The notes: generated from the sequence alone by a model not told the origin. A DNA stretch of 64,000 nt from JAXMCI01 sp046349435 (GCA_046349435.1 JAXMCI010000036.1:1-64000), one strand, 5' to 3'. Counted from the stretch's first letter, positions 1 to 8,060 are shown. Translations and numbers: made by a program.

Positions 1-341
1 GCCTCGGCACGCCGACCCTGATCGCCGACGACTTCTTCCATGTCGGCTGCGTGCTGGCGCCGGAGGTCGCGGACTGGCACCGGCTCGACATCCCGGATCT
101 CCGCGGCGAGACGCGGATCAACGGCGCCGCCGTCGGCGAGGGCCGCGGCGGCGACGTGATGGGGCATCCCTTCGCGGCGCTCGCCTGGCTCGCCAACCTG
201 CTGGCCGGGCAGGGGCGCCCCTTGCGCGCCGGCCAGATCGTGCTGACCGGCAGCGTCGTCGAGACCCGCTGGGTGCAGCCCGGCGACCGCGTCGAGATCG
301 CCATCGACGGGCTCGGCTCGGCGCGGGCGCGGTTCGACTGA
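1..341 (+). CDS. 2-keto-4-pentenoate hydratase family protein (C-terminal part)
   Basis: The gene enters from the left edge; the reading frame begins at base 3 and stops with TGA at 339-341, so only about 112 C-terminal residues are seen. They match the end of the MhpD/HpaH hydratase and fumarylacetoacetase-like fold: a GHPFAALAWLANLLA segment, then the typical LTGSVVETRWVQPGD strand-turn near the C-terminus. These enzymes add water to 2-hydroxypenta-2,4-dienoate-type products of meta-cleavage of aromatic rings. A DUF1330 gene follows 17 bases later. The N-terminal acidic metal ligands lie outside the window, so hydratase and decarboxylase members of the family cannot be told apart. Confidence 0.85.
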   Translation, partial: LGTPTLIADDFFHVGCVLAPEVADWHRLDIPDLRGETRINGAAVGEGRGGDVMGHPFAALAWLANLLAGQGRPLRAGQIVLTGSVVETRWVQPGDRVEIAIDGLGSARARFD

Positions 342-358
342 GACCGAGGGAGGGACCG

Positions 359-649
359 ATGGCCGTCTATCTCATCGTCGACGTGCGGCTGAAGGACGCC
401 GCCGCCTACGAGGCCTACAAGGCCGCCGTGCCGGCGCTGATCGCCCGGCACGGCGGCGAGTACCTGGTGCGCGGCGGCGCCCTGGAGGTGCTCGAGGGGA
501 CGTGGCGGCCGACCCGGCTGGTGATCTTCCGGTTCCCCGACCGGGCGGCCGTCCACGCCTTCATGAACGATCCCGACTACGCGCCGCTGAAGGCGCTGCG
601 CCACCGGCTGGCCGAGACCGACATGGTGGCGGTCGACGGGATCGGCTGA
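359..649 (+). CDS. DUF1330 domain protein
   Basis: This 96-residue protein is the usual size for DUF1330, a small ferredoxin-like alpha/beta-barrel family. It opens with AVYLIVDVRLKD and carries the family's YEAYKAAVPALIARHGGEYLVRGG-like first half (about residues 14-40) and a RLVIFRFPDRAAVHAFMND segment in the middle. The start is supported by a GGAGGG ribosome site four bases before ATG. It lies 17 bases after the hydratase gene on the same strand and is probably co-transcribed with it. No catalytic role is established for the family. Confidence 0.85.
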   Translation: MAVYLIVDVRLKDAAAYEAYKAAVPALIARHGGEYLVRGGALEVLEGTWRPTRLVIFRFPDRAAVHAFMNDPDYAPLKALRHRLAETDMVAVDGIG

Positions 650-652
650 GCC

Positions 653-955
653 TCAGCCCTCGCCGGGCGGCGCGTGGCGGCGCTCGAAGGCGGCGGCGAT
701 TCCGCGGCAGCGCTCGCGGTCGTAGCCGGTCAGCGCCAGCGCCCGGTGCAGGCGCTCGCGCTCGCGCTCCAGCGCGGGCCCGGCGAGCCGCTCGCCGGGG
801 CCGGCCACGACCGCGAGGGTCAGCTTCGATTGCGGGCCGCAGGCGAGCCGCAGCGCCAGGGTGCGCGCGTCCTTGCGAAGGTAGCGCGCGGGAAACCGGC
901 GCCGCAGGCGGGCGGTGAGGGTCTCGCTGCGGAGGGATGCGACGCTCTGATCCAT
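653..955 (-). CDS. hypothetical protein, about 100 aa
   Basis: An ORF on the minus strand that I do not recognise. The product is basic and charged, with an N-terminal helix-like segment (SVASLRSETLTARLRRRF), a middle strand-like stretch (SKLTLAVVAG) and an Arg/Glu-rich C-terminal helix (LERERERLHRALALTGYD). No signal peptide or membrane segment is visible. I chose the ATG at 955 rather than 967 because GGAGACGAGA places a ribosome site just before it. It ends three bases from the stop of the convergent DUF1330 gene. It could be a conserved alphaproteobacterial small protein; function unknown. Confidence 0.55.
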   Translation of the reverse strand: MDQSVASLRSETLTARLRRRFPARYLRKDARTLALRLACGPQSKLTLAVVAGPGERLAGPALERERERLHRALALTGYDRERCRGIAAAFERRHAPPGEG

Positions 956-973
956 TCTCGTCTCCATGGTTCG

Positions 974-1009
974 GGCACAGCTCGCCTGTCGGCGAGCTCG
1001 GGCTGTGCC
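974..1009. repeat. imperfect hairpin in the spacer before tRNA-Ala
   Basis: Bases 979-986 (AGCTCGCC) pair with 991-998 across a four-base loop, and 974-978 (GGCAC) pair with 1005-1009 after a six-base bulge. CCATGG lies on both sides (964-969 and 1013-1018). It sits upstream of the leftward small gene and before the tRNA promoter. It could be an RNA hairpin in the leader of the small gene or a remnant repeat. No T-tract of terminator quality follows. Confidence 0.3.
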
Positions 1010-1085
1010 TTTCCATGGCGTGGAGGGTCGGATCAGGTCATGGCGCGACAGGTATCACGGGCGATCCACGACGGACAAGGGGCGC

Positions 1086-1114
1086 TTGACAGGGGCGGGA
1101 CGCGCAACCATAGT
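1086..1114 (+). promoter_or_regulatory. sigma-70 type promoter of tRNA-Ala
   Basis: A perfect -35 hexamer TTGACA (1086-1091) is followed after 17 bases by CATAGT (1109-1114), four of six matches to TATAAT. The mature tRNA begins 17 bases after the -10 box, a normal distance for a tRNA promoter. The spacing and the perfect -35 make this one of the clearest promoters in the window. Confidence 0.7.
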
Positions 1115-1130
1115 CCGGCGCCACGTCGAC

Positions 1131-1206
1131 GGGGCCGTAGCTCAGTTGGGAGAGCGCCTCGTTCGCAATGAGGAGGTCAGGGGTTCGATTCCCCTCGGCT
1201 CCACCA
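1131..1206 (+). tRNA. tRNA-Ala (anticodon CGC)
   Basis: A 76-base cloverleaf folds by eye. The acceptor stem pairs GGGGCCG with CGGCTCC, with one G-T pair. The D-arm is GCTC/GAGC, the anticodon stem is CCTCG/TGAGG, and the loop TTCGCAA gives anticodon CGC, which reads GCG alanine codons. The T-arm is AGGGG-TTCGATT-CCCCT, and the 3' CCA is encoded (1204-1206). A CGC alanine isoacceptor suits a genome that uses GCG heavily. A promoter with a perfect TTGACA box lies just upstream. Confidence 0.96.
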
Positions 1207-1255
1207 TCCCTTCGACGTGCAGCCCCACCCCTCGACACCCACCGACCGGAACGCT

Positions 1256-1624
1256 TCAGCGGCAGGGAAATGCCTGCTGCAGCGCCGTCGCGACCAGCCC
1301 GGCCGCCGGCAGGTGGCGGCGGGCCGGGTTGCGGTCGAGCCACTGGCGCACGACGTCGACCATCTGGCCGCTGGTGACCTGCGCCGAGAAGCAGGCGCGC
1401 GGCTTGACGCTGCCCTGGCCGGCCAGCTCGGCCACCCCCATGACGTAGCCGAGGCAGACGCCCCACAGCACCGGGTCGCTGGTCGGCGTCTCGGCGCAGC
1501 GCGCCTGCAGGTCGTTGCCGGTGAGCAGCGGCAGCGGCGGCGCGGCCGGCGCCGGCGAGGCCGCCAGCGGCAGCAGCAGCGCGACGGCCGCGGCGCCGGC
1601 CCGGCGCAGGCGTGCCCCTCTCAT
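1256..1624 (-). CDS. Rap1a/Tai-type small secreted protein
   Basis: This 122-residue protein begins with a signal peptide (Arg-rich start, Leu/Ala core, likely cleavage after SPAPA near residue 27). The mature part resembles the Rap1a/Tai fold: GNDLQARCAE, a GYVMGVAEL helix, a CFSAQVTSGQMVDVVRQWL segment, RHLPAAGLVATALQQAFPC at the end, and four cysteines in family positions. In Serratia, Rap1a immunity proteins neutralise type VI effectors in the periplasm. Many stand-alone homologues in alphaproteobacteria have no effector beside them, and none is visible here. So the fold is likely, while an immunity role is not supported by context. Confidence 0.7.
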   Translation of the reverse strand: MRGARLRRAGAAAVALLLPLAASPAPAAPPLPLLTGNDLQARCAETPTSDPVLWGVCLGYVMGVAELAGQGSVKPRACFSAQVTSGQMVDVVRQWLDRNPARRHLPAAGLVATALQQAFPCR

Positions 1625-1679
1625 CGCTCCAGTCCCCCGTCCCGGTGCGGCAAGGCTAGCATCCCCGGCGCCGGCCCGG

Positions 1680-2339
1680 CTATGGCCGCGGCCGCGCCGG
1701 CCGGCGGTGCAGCAGCACCAGGGCCAGGAGGGCGGCGCCGGCCAGCGACGCCCAGGCCCAGCCCGGCAGCGTCAGCATGCGGTCGCCGAGCACCGCCAGC
1801 AGGATGGTGAGCGGCAGGATGCCGAGCCCGGTCGCCCACAGGAAGGTCCACCAGGAGATGCCGGTCAGCGCCGCCGCGTAGTTGAGCAGGTTGAAGGCGA
1901 TCAGCGGCACCAGCCGGGCGATCAGCAGCGCGCCGCCGCCGCGCGCCGCCGACCAGGCGTCGAGCCGGCCGAGCTGCGTCTCCGGCAGCAGGCGGCGGAG
2001 CAGCGGCCGGCCGAGCCAGCGGACCAGCCCGAAGGCGGCGGCGGCGCCGAGCATGGCGCCGGCCCAGGTCACCGCCGCGCCCCCGGCGGGGCCCCAGATC
2101 ATGCCGTTGGCGCAGGCCAGGATCTCGGCCGGGAAGGGCAGGAAGGAGTGCGCCACCATGAGGGCGATCGCGCCGGCGACGCCCCAGGCGCCCCAGCCGC
2201 GGATCAGCGCCACCGTCCGCTCCACCGAATCGCCGAGGGCGACGGGCGGCGTCAGCCACCAGCCGGCCAGCCCGAGGCCGAGCAGCAGCAGGACCAGGCC
2301 GAGGCCGGCGGCGAGGCGTCGCGACGACCCGCGCCCCAC
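1680..2339 (-). CDS. TVP38/TMEM64 family membrane protein
   Basis: About 219 residues with several hydrophobic helices and the VTT (SNARE-associated Golgi/DedA-like) core: FPAEILACANGMIWG, then a GAMLGAAAAFGLVRWLGR segment, ARLVPLIAFNLLNYAAALT and a GLGILPLT motif. Such proteins are inner-membrane proteins linked to lipid scrambling or transport. I used the GTG at 2339. The frame stays open to an ATG at 2468, but that would overlap the preceding permease gene by over 100 bases, and the extra residues are low-complexity. It follows the amino-acid transporter genes at a 13-base gap and is probably read from the same transcript, although no functional link is evident. Confidence 0.82.
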   Translation of the reverse strand: MGRGSSRRLAAGLGLVLLLLGLGLAGWWLTPPVALGDSVERTVALIRGWGAWGVAGAIALMVAHSFLPFPAEILACANGMIWGPAGGAAVTWAGAMLGAAAAFGLVRWLGRPLLRRLLPETQLGRLDAWSAARGGGALLIARLVPLIAFNLLNYAAALTGISWWTFLWATGLGILPLTILLAVLGDRMLTLPGWAWASLAGAALLALVLLHRRPARPRP

Positions 2340-2352
2340 GCCGTCCCGACCC

Positions 2353-3093
2353 TCAGGCGATCGGCGAGGGCTGGCCGGCCCGCCGCAGGGCGGCGCGGCC
2401 CTGCGGCCGGTCCAGCAGATGCCGCCCCAGGCGCCGCTCGAGCAGACGGAACAGGCCGACGATGACATAGGTCGAGGCGAGGTAGACGAGCCCGATGAAG
2501 ATGAAGAACCCGAAGGGCTCGAGATACTGCGCGTTGAGGATGCGGGCGACGCCGGTCAGGTCCTGCAGCGTGACGACGCTGGCGAGCGAGGTCACCTGCA
2601 GCATGAGCACCACCTCGTTGGAGTAGGCCGGCAGGATGAGGCGCACCGCCCGCGGCAGAATGATGCGCCGGAACAGCAGGAAGCCAGACATGCCGCAGGC
2701 CCGTCCGGCCTCGACCTCGCCGTGCGGCACCGACTGGATGGCGCCGCGCAGGATCTCGGCCGTATAGGCGGCGGTGTTGAGCGAGAAGGCCAGCAGGGCG
2801 CACCAGTAGGCCTTGACGAAGAAGGCCCACAGGAAGGTCGACTTGATCCATTCGATCTGGCCGATGCCGTAGTAGACGAGATAGATCTGGATCAGCAGCG
2901 GCGTGCCGCGCAGGAAGAAGATGTAGCCGTAGGCCGGCATCCACAGCAGCGGGTTGCGCGAGGCGCGGAACAGTGCCAGCGGGATAGCCAGCGCCAGGCC
3001 GCAGCCGAGCGACAGGACCGTCAGCTGCAGGGTCAGCCAGAAGCCGCCGACCAGCCGCGGCATGTTCTCGATGACCGGCGAGAAGTCGATCAT
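2353..3093 (-). CDS. polar amino-acid ABC transporter permease (HisM-like)
   Basis: A 246-residue inner-membrane permease of the His/Glu/Gln/Arg/opine family. It has the N-terminal GFWLTLQLTVLSL helix, the FFLRGTPLLIQIYLVYYG segment typical of HisM, and an EAA loop (EAGRACGMSGFLLFRRIILP) that contacts the ATPase. Its partner HisQ-like gene ends four bases upstream. Together they form the heterodimeric channel of the uptake system encoded at 2353-5477. Substrate probably a basic or polar amino acid, by analogy with the binding protein. Confidence 0.9.
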   Translation of the reverse strand: MIDFSPVIENMPRLVGGFWLTLQLTVLSLGCGLALAIPLALFRASRNPLLWMPAYGYIFFLRGTPLLIQIYLVYYGIGQIEWIKSTFLWAFFVKAYWCALLAFSLNTAAYTAEILRGAIQSVPHGEVEAGRACGMSGFLLFRRIILPRAVRLILPAYSNEVVLMLQVTSLASVVTLQDLTGVARILNAQYLEPFGFFIFIGLVYLASTYVIVGLFRLLERRLGRHLLDRPQGRAALRRAGQPSPIA

Positions 3094-3097
3094 CGGC

Positions 3098-3790
3098 CTA
3101 GATGCTCCGTCGCACGCCGCGATTGGCGTAGCGCTCGAGCTGCTGCATCACCACCACCGAGATCAGGGTGAGCAACAGGTAGACGAGCGCAGCCGCCAGA
3201 TAGAACTTCAGGTGGTGCTTGGTGGCGCCGGCGGCGATGTAGGCCTTGCGGGTGATCTCGTCGAGCCCGACCACCGACATCAGCGAGGTGGTCTTGAGCA
3301 GCACCAGCCAGACATTGCCCAGGCCGGGAATGGCGAAGCGCCACATCTGCGGCAGCAGGATGCGGCGCAGCACCAGCCCGCGGCTCATGCCGCAGGCCCG
3401 CGCCGCTTCCAGCTGGCCTCGCGGCACCGCGAGGATGGCGCCGCGGAAGACTTCCGTCGCGTAGGCGCCGTAGACGAAGCCGATGGTGCCGACGCCCGCG
3501 AAGAAGGCGTTGACCTCGACATACTCGTCGCTGCCGAACGTCTCCCACAGCTTCTGCAGAAGGATGGTCCCGCCGAAGAAGACGAGCAGCAGCATGACCA
3601 GCTCGGGCACGCCGCGGATCACCGTGGTGTAGGTGCCCGCCAGGCTGCGCGCCAGCCCGGATTCGGACAGCTTCGCCATCGCCGCGACCAGCCCGAGCGC
3701 CATGGCGACGACCAGCGAGGCCATCCCCGCGAGGATGGTCATGCGGGCGCCCTCGACCAGCAGATGGCCGTAGCCCAGGAAATCGAACAT
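3098..3790 (-). CDS. polar amino-acid ABC transporter permease (HisQ-like)
   Basis: A 230-residue permease of the same family as its downstream neighbour. It has a hydrophobic N-terminus (GARMTILAGMASLVVAMALG), the TTVIRGVPELVMLLLVFFG segment that marks HisQ-type subunits, and an EAA loop (EAARACGMSRGLVLRRILLP). It lies between the binding-protein gene and the HisM-like gene in the same orientation, the canonical order for this transporter class. It should pair with the HisM-like protein in the inner membrane. Confidence 0.9.
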   Translation of the reverse strand: MFDFLGYGHLLVEGARMTILAGMASLVVAMALGLVAAMAKLSESGLARSLAGTYTTVIRGVPELVMLLLVFFGGTILLQKLWETFGSDEYVEVNAFFAGVGTIGFVYGAYATEVFRGAILAVPRGQLEAARACGMSRGLVLRRILLPQMWRFAIPGLGNVWLVLLKTTSLMSVVGLDEITRKAYIAAGATKHHLKFYLAAALVYLLLTLISVVVMQQLERYANRGVRRSI

Positions 3791-3846
3791 GGCGGGAGGA
3801 TGGCGCGGGGGCGCCGGAGCCCGGCGCCCCCTGGCTCAGCGGCGGC

Positions 3847-4623
3847 TCACTCCGGGCCGTAGACGTCGAAGTCGAAGTACTTGTCGTTGACCTTCTTGTA
3901 GGTGCCGTTGGCGCGGATCTCCTTCAGCGCCGCGTTGAGCGCGTCGCGCAGCTGGGTATCCTGCTTGCGCACCGCGATGCCGGCGCCGTAGCCGAGGATC
4001 TTGCGCGGCTCGTAGAAGCCCGGGCCGACGAACTCGAACGCCTTGCCCGCGTCGCTCTTCAGGAACTCGAGCAGCGCCGTGCTGTCGTCCTCGCGCAGGT
4101 CGAGGCGGCCGGCGGCGAGGTCGGCATTGGCGTTGTCGGCGGTGTCGTAGACCACCACCTCGGCGTCCGGGAAGGTGGCGCGGATGAAGTTCTCGTGGAT
4201 CGTCGCGCGCTGCACGCCGATCCTCTTGCCCTTCAGCCCCTCCGGCGTGATGGCGATGCCGGCGCCCTTCTTGCCGATGAAGCGGGCCGGCGTGTTGTAG
4301 TACTTGTCGGTGAAGTCGACCTTCTTCTTGCGCTCGTCGGTGATCGACATCGAGGCGACGATGGCGTCGTACTTCTTGGCCAGCAGGCCCGGGATGATGC
4401 CGTCCCAGTCCTGGGCGACGATGGTGCAGTCCGCCTTCATCTGGGCGCAGAGCGCCATGGCGATGTCGACGTCGAAGCCCTGCAGCTTGCCGTCCTTGTC
4501 GACGTAGTTGAAGGGGGGATAGGCGCCCTCGGTGGCGATGCGGACCTTCATCCCATCGGCCGAAGCAGCGCCGGCCGCCAGCACCATGCCGGCAGCGAGC
4601 AGCAGGGTCTTTATCGCGTTCAC
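3847..4623 (-). CDS. periplasmic amino-acid binding protein (HisJ/ArgT-like)
   Basis: A 258-residue family 3 solute-binding protein. The first 22 residues form a signal peptide ending ASA. The mature protein opens KVRIATEGAYPPFNYVDKDG and continues with GFDVDIAMALC, DWDGIIPGLLAKKYDAIVAS and SITDERKKKVDFTDKYY, all hallmarks of lysine/arginine/ornithine/histidine binders. The start is a GTG at 4623, chosen because AGGAGG lies six bases before it and because it gives a clean signal peptide; the same frame runs on upstream without homology. It serves the two permeases downstream and the ATPase upstream. Confidence 0.92.
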   Translation of the reverse strand: MNAIKTLLLAAGMVLAAGAASADGMKVRIATEGAYPPFNYVDKDGKLQGFDVDIAMALCAQMKADCTIVAQDWDGIIPGLLAKKYDAIVASMSITDERKKKVDFTDKYYNTPARFIGKKGAGIAITPEGLKGKRIGVQRATIHENFIRATFPDAEVVVYDTADNANADLAAGRLDLREDDSTALLEFLKSDAGKAFEFVGPGFYEPRKILGYGAGIAVRKQDTQLRDALNAALKEIRANGTYKKVNDKYFDFDVYGPE

Positions 4624-4676
4624 TTTGAGCCTCCTCCGAAGTCGTCGCACCGTGGATCGAGTCCTTGTCGTCCCGC

Positions 4677-5477
4677 TCACCGGGCGCTGCTGGCCAGGAA
4701 CTGGCGGCAGCGCTCGGAGCGCGGGCTGCCGAACACCGCAGCCGGCGGACCCTGCTCCTCGATCCGCCCAGCATGGAGGAAAATCACCTGCGAAGCCACC
4801 TCGCGCGCAAAACCCATCTCGTGGGTGACCACCAGCATGGTGCGGCCCTCCTCGGCGAGCTGGCGCATCACCCGCAGCACCTCGCCGACCAGCTCGGGGT
4901 CGAGCGCCGAGGTCGGCTCGTCGAACAGCATCACCCGCGGCTCCATGGCGAGGGCCCGGGCGATCGCCGCCCGCTGCTGCTGGCCGCCGGAGAGGTGCGA
5001 GGGGTAGTGGTGCCGCTTGTCGGCGATGCCAACCTTGGCGAGCAGCGCCTCGGCCCGCGCCACCGCCTCGGCCCGCGGCACCTTGAGGACGTGGACCGGC
5101 GCCTCGATGACGTTCTGCAGCACCGTCATGTGGGCCCACAGGTTGAAGCTCTGGAACACCATGCCGAGGCTGGCGCGAATGCGGTCGACCTGGTGCCGGT
5201 CGGCCGGCTCCGCCTGGCCGCCGCGGGCGCGGCGCATGCGGATCAGCTCGCCGGCCACCCGGACCTCGCCGGAATCCGGCACCTCGAGCAGGTTGATGCA
5301 GCGCAGCAAGGTGCTCTTGCCGGAGCCGCTGGCGCCGATCATGGCGATGACGTCGCCGTCATTGGCCGAGAGCGAGACGCCGCGCAGCACCTCGAGATCG
5401 CCGAAGCGCTTGTGCAGGTCGCTGACCTGGAGCGTGGCTGCGGGATCGGTCATTTCCGGGCGGGTCGGCGCTTTCAC
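4677..5477 (-). CDS. polar amino-acid ABC transporter ATPase (HisP/GlnQ-like)
   Basis: The nucleotide-binding subunit of the uptake system, 266 residues from GTG at 5477, or 258 from the ATG at 5453. Walker A is GASGSGKST, the signature is LSGGQQQRAAIARAL, Walker B is VMLFDEPTSALD, and the H-loop is VVTHEMGFA. An insertion of charged residues after RIRMRRARGG (about residues 80-95) is typical of the HisP/OccP branch. It is the first gene of a leftward operon that continues with the binding protein and two permeases. Confidence 0.92.
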   Translation of the reverse strand: MKAPTRPEMTDPAATLQVSDLHKRFGDLEVLRGVSLSANDGDVIAMIGASGSGKSTLLRCINLLEVPDSGEVRVAGELIRMRRARGGQAEPADRHQVDRIRASLGMVFQSFNLWAHMTVLQNVIEAPVHVLKVPRAEAVARAEALLAKVGIADKRHHYPSHLSGGQQQRAAIARALAMEPRVMLFDEPTSALDPELVGEVLRVMRQLAEEGRTMLVVTHEMGFAREVASQVIFLHAGRIEEQGPPAAVFGSPRSERCRQFLASSAR

Positions 5478-5538
5478 CAGGCGCTTCTCGGGTCACCAAT
5501 CACCGCTTGTCCCAGGTTTGCCGCCGCTTGCCAAGCCC

Positions 5539-6994
5539 CTATGGCGCGCCGAGGGCGTCGATCTGGCGCTGCAGCTCGCCGCGCTGCGGCGCGTCGGCGG
5601 GGATCGTCGCCAGCAGCTTCTGCCAGTGCTGCCGCGCCTCGGCGGGCCGCCCGGCGGCCGCCGCGGCGATGCCCGCGTAATAGAGCGCCAGCCGGTTGTC
5701 CGGCTCCCGCGCCAGCACCTTGGCGACGATCTCGCCGAAGGCCGCAGGCGGCTTGGCGGCCGCCGCGCCCTGCAGCAGCGACCCGGCATAGTCGAGCGCG
5801 ATGTCGCCGCGCTCCGGCGCCAGCGCCGCGGCGCGGGCCAGCGCGTCCTGCTGCTCCGGGCGCTGGCCGAGCACGCCATAGGCCCGCGCCAGCCGGAGCC
5901 AGCCCTCGAGGTCGCCCGGCTGCTGCTTCAGCCGGTCGGCGAGCTGCGCCACCATGCCCTTGATGAAGGCCTCGCGCTCGGCCGGCTTCATCGCCTGGAC
6001 CTGCGCCATGGCTTCCGGGTCGAGCGGCGGCGCGGCGCCGGCGGCGGCCGGCGGCGCCGATGGCGGGGTCGATGGCGGAATCGACGGCGCGGCCGATGCC
6101 GCCGCCTTGCGGCCGGGCAGGGCGGCGGGGTCGCGGCCGAGCTGGCGGGCGAGCTGGTCGATCGCCGCGCCGACCATCGGCCGCCAGGAGGCGTCGGCCG
6201 GCGATGCGGCCTCGAGCGACACCAGCTGCTCCAGCGCCCGGTCGGGATGGCCGGCCTGGGCCTCGGCGCTGGCCAGGTAGAACTGCGCCCGGGCGTCGCC
6301 CGGATCCTCCTTCAGCGCGGCGGCGAAGGCGTCGCGCGCCACCGGGGTGACCTGGCCGTCGGCGGCCTCGGTCAGCGCCTCGCCATAGGCCGAGCGCAGC
6401 CCGGCCTGGGTGCCGCCATGGACGATCGCCTGGTGATAGGCGGCGGCGGCGTCGCTGGCGCGGCCGAGCTGCTGCCAGGTCTGGCCGAGCAGCACCCAGC
6501 CCTCGGGGTCGTTCGGCTGCTCCGCCAGCCGCTTGGCCAGCCGGTCGGCCAGCGGCCGAGCTCGCCGGCTGGCCCCGCGCCGCCGGCCTGCTGCGCGGCC
6601 CGGCCGGCGAAGGGCGGGCCGGCACCCCGGGGAGCCGAGCCCGAGATAGAGCGCGAGCGAGAAGCGGCAGGCCGAAGGCGATGGCAGCGGCGAGCGCCGG
6701 CCGGCGCCGTCCGGGCGAGCCGCCGGCGCGGCCGGCCCGCCCCGGCTCCGGCCGGGCGGCGGCGAGCAGCCGGCGCTCGATCTCCAGCCGCGCCGCGGCG
6801 GCGGCCTCGCCGCTCAGCAGGCCGCGCGCCACGTCGCGCTCGATCTCGGCGAGCTGGTCGCGATAGACGGCGATGTCGTAGCTCTCGGCCGGCGCCGCCG
6901 GCGCGGCGGCCGGCCGGGCGAGCGGCCAGAGCAGGCGGATCGCCGCCAGCCCGGCCATGACCGCGACGATCGCCCAGAAGAGAAGCCCGCTCAC
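5539..6994 (-). pseudogene. ccmI: c-type cytochrome biogenesis protein CcmI, frameshifted
   Basis: The N-terminal part begins at GTG 6994, overlapping the ccmH stop as GTGA. It encodes a membrane helix (SGLLFWAIVAVMAGLAAI), then ESYDIAVYRDQLAEIERD and LLSGEAAAAARLEIERRLL, the classic CcmI start. Between about 6670 and 6530 the frame changes three times: LALYLGLGSPG is in a second frame, PPFAGRAAQQAGGAG in a third, and LADRLAKRLAEQPND returns to the second. The C-terminal TPR part is then intact to 5539 (DPEGWVLLGQTWQQLGRAS and further helices). CcmI chaperones apocytochrome c for haem attachment. All domains survive, so consensus errors in a GC-rich hairpin-prone stretch are as likely as a true broken gene. 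Confidence 0.75.
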
Positions 6995-7467
6995 CCCCGG
7001 CCCGCCCCCGCCTCGTCCTGCAGCAGCCGGTCGAGCGCCTGCCGCTCGCCGGCATCGAGCGGCGGCGGCGGCGCGGCGGCGCGGCGGCGGCGCCACTGCC
7101 AGAGCAGCCCGAGCCCGGCCAGCGCCAGCAGCGCCGGCGGCCCGAACCAGAGCAGCCAGGTGCGCGGCTCGACCGGCGGCCGCAGCAGCACGTAGTCGCC
7201 GTAGCGGGCGACCAGGAAGTCGCGGACCTGGCGGTCGCTGTCGCCCGCGGTCAGCCGCTCGCGCACCAGCCGGCGCAGGTCGGCGGCGAGCTCGGCGCCG
7301 GAATCGTCGATGTTCTCGTTCTGGCAGACCAGGCAGCGGATCTCCCGGCTGATCGTCCGGGCGCGCGCCTCGAGCGCCGGGTCGGGCAGCATCTCCGACG
7401 GCTCGACCGCGCCGGCCGGCGCCGCCGCCAGCAGCAGCAGCAGGAGCAGCGCCGCCGCCGGCTTCAC
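6991..7467 (-). CDS. ccmH: cytochrome c-type biogenesis protein CcmH
   Basis: About 158 residues. A signal peptide (KPAAALLLLLLLAAAPAGA) precedes the periplasmic domain with the redox pair in RCLVCQNENIDDSGAELA and the downstream RQVRDFLVARYGDYVLLRPP motif. One membrane helix (TWLLWFGPPALLALAGLGLL) sits near residue 110. CcmH reduces the CXXCH cysteines of apocytochrome c before haem ligation. Three in-frame GTG codons (7497, 7482, 7467) occur in two 15-base tandem repeats, and I chose the one directly before the signal peptide. Its stop overlaps the start of ccmI. Confidence 0.88.
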   Translation of the reverse strand: MKPAAALLLLLLLAAAPAGAVEPSEMLPDPALEARARTISREIRCLVCQNENIDDSGAELAADLRRLVRERLTAGDSDRQVRDFLVARYGDYVLLRPPVEPRTWLLWFGPPALLALAGLGLLWQWRRRRAAAPPPPLDAGERQALDRLLQDEAGAGRG

Positions 7468-7497
7468 CTGCCCCGCCCTCACCTGCCCGGCCCTCAC
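7468..7497 (-). repeat. two 15-base tandem repeats carrying alternative GTG starts of ccmH
   Basis: On the minus strand the sequence reads GTGAGGGCCGGGCAG then GTGAGGGCGGGGCAG, then the GTG at 7467. The two units differ at one base. Each unit adds a start codon and an AGGG ribosome-site-like stretch in the same frame. The first GTG overlaps the ccmG stop as GTGA. The duplication blurs the true start of ccmH. Confidence 0.6.
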
Positions 7498-8060
7498 TTG
7501 CCGAGCTCCGCCACCAGCGGCAGGACGGTCCTGGCCAGGGTCTCGGGGTCGAGCGGGCCGACATGGCGGAAGCGGATCACCCCCGTCTTGTCGATGACGT
7601 AGGTCTCGGGCACGCCGTAGAGCCCGAAATCGATCGCGGTGCGGCCGCTCTCGTCCACCGCCAGCCGGCCGAACGGGTTGCCGAGCTCGGCGAGGAAGGC
7701 GCGCGCCGCCTCCGGCTTGTCCTTGTAGGCGATGCCGTAGATCGGCAGCTTCTCCTCGGCCGCGATGCGCATCAGCACCGGCTGCTCGGCGCGGCAGGGC
7801 ACGCACCAGGAGGCGAAGAAGTTGAGCAGCACGACCTTGCCCTTGAGGTCCTGCGAGGAGACCCCCGGCCGCTCCGGCAGCAGCGCCGGCAGGTCGAAGG
7901 CCGGCGCCGGCTTGCCGATCATCGCCGAGGGCAACAGGCTGGGGTCGCGGTCGGGCCGCAGCGCCAGCGCCAGCCAGGCGGCCAGCGCGGCGAAGGCCAG
8001 CACCGGCAGCAGGTAGAGCAGCCGGCGGGCCAGCGGGCTCATCGGGGCGGGACGGCTCAC
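7494..8060 (-). CDS. ccmG: thiol:disulfide interchange protein CcmG/DsbE
   Basis: A membrane-anchored periplasmic thioredoxin of about 188 residues. An N-terminal helix (LLYLLPVLAFAALAAWLALAL) is followed by a thioredoxin fold with active site FFASWCVPCRAEQP, the GIAYKDKPEAARAFL helix and the cis-Pro loop YGVPETYVIDKTG. CcmG keeps CcmH and apocytochrome c cysteines reduced during haem attachment. Two starts fit: GTG 8060, overlapping the ccmF stop as GTGA like its neighbours, and ATG 8042, six codons later. It lies in the operon between ccmF and ccmH. Confidence 0.92.
   Translation of the reverse strand: MSRPAPMSPLARRLLYLLPVLAFAALAAWLALALRPDRDPSLLPSAMIGKPAPAFDLPALLPERPGVSSQDLKGKVVLLNFFASWCVPCRAEQPVLMRIAAEEKLPIYGIAYKDKPEAARAFLAELGNPFGRLAVDESGRTAIDFGLYGVPETYVIDKTGVIRFRHVGPLDPETLARTVLPLVAELGK

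Noticed and set aside
1131..1206. tRNA-associated integration site for a genomic island
   Set aside because: No integrase gene and no repeat of the tRNA 3' end was noticed in the window.
1680..2468. ATG 2468 start for the TVP38-like protein
   Set aside because: It would overlap the permease gene by over 100 bases, with a Cys/Gly/Pro-rich extension lacking homology; GTG 2339 fits the gene spacing.
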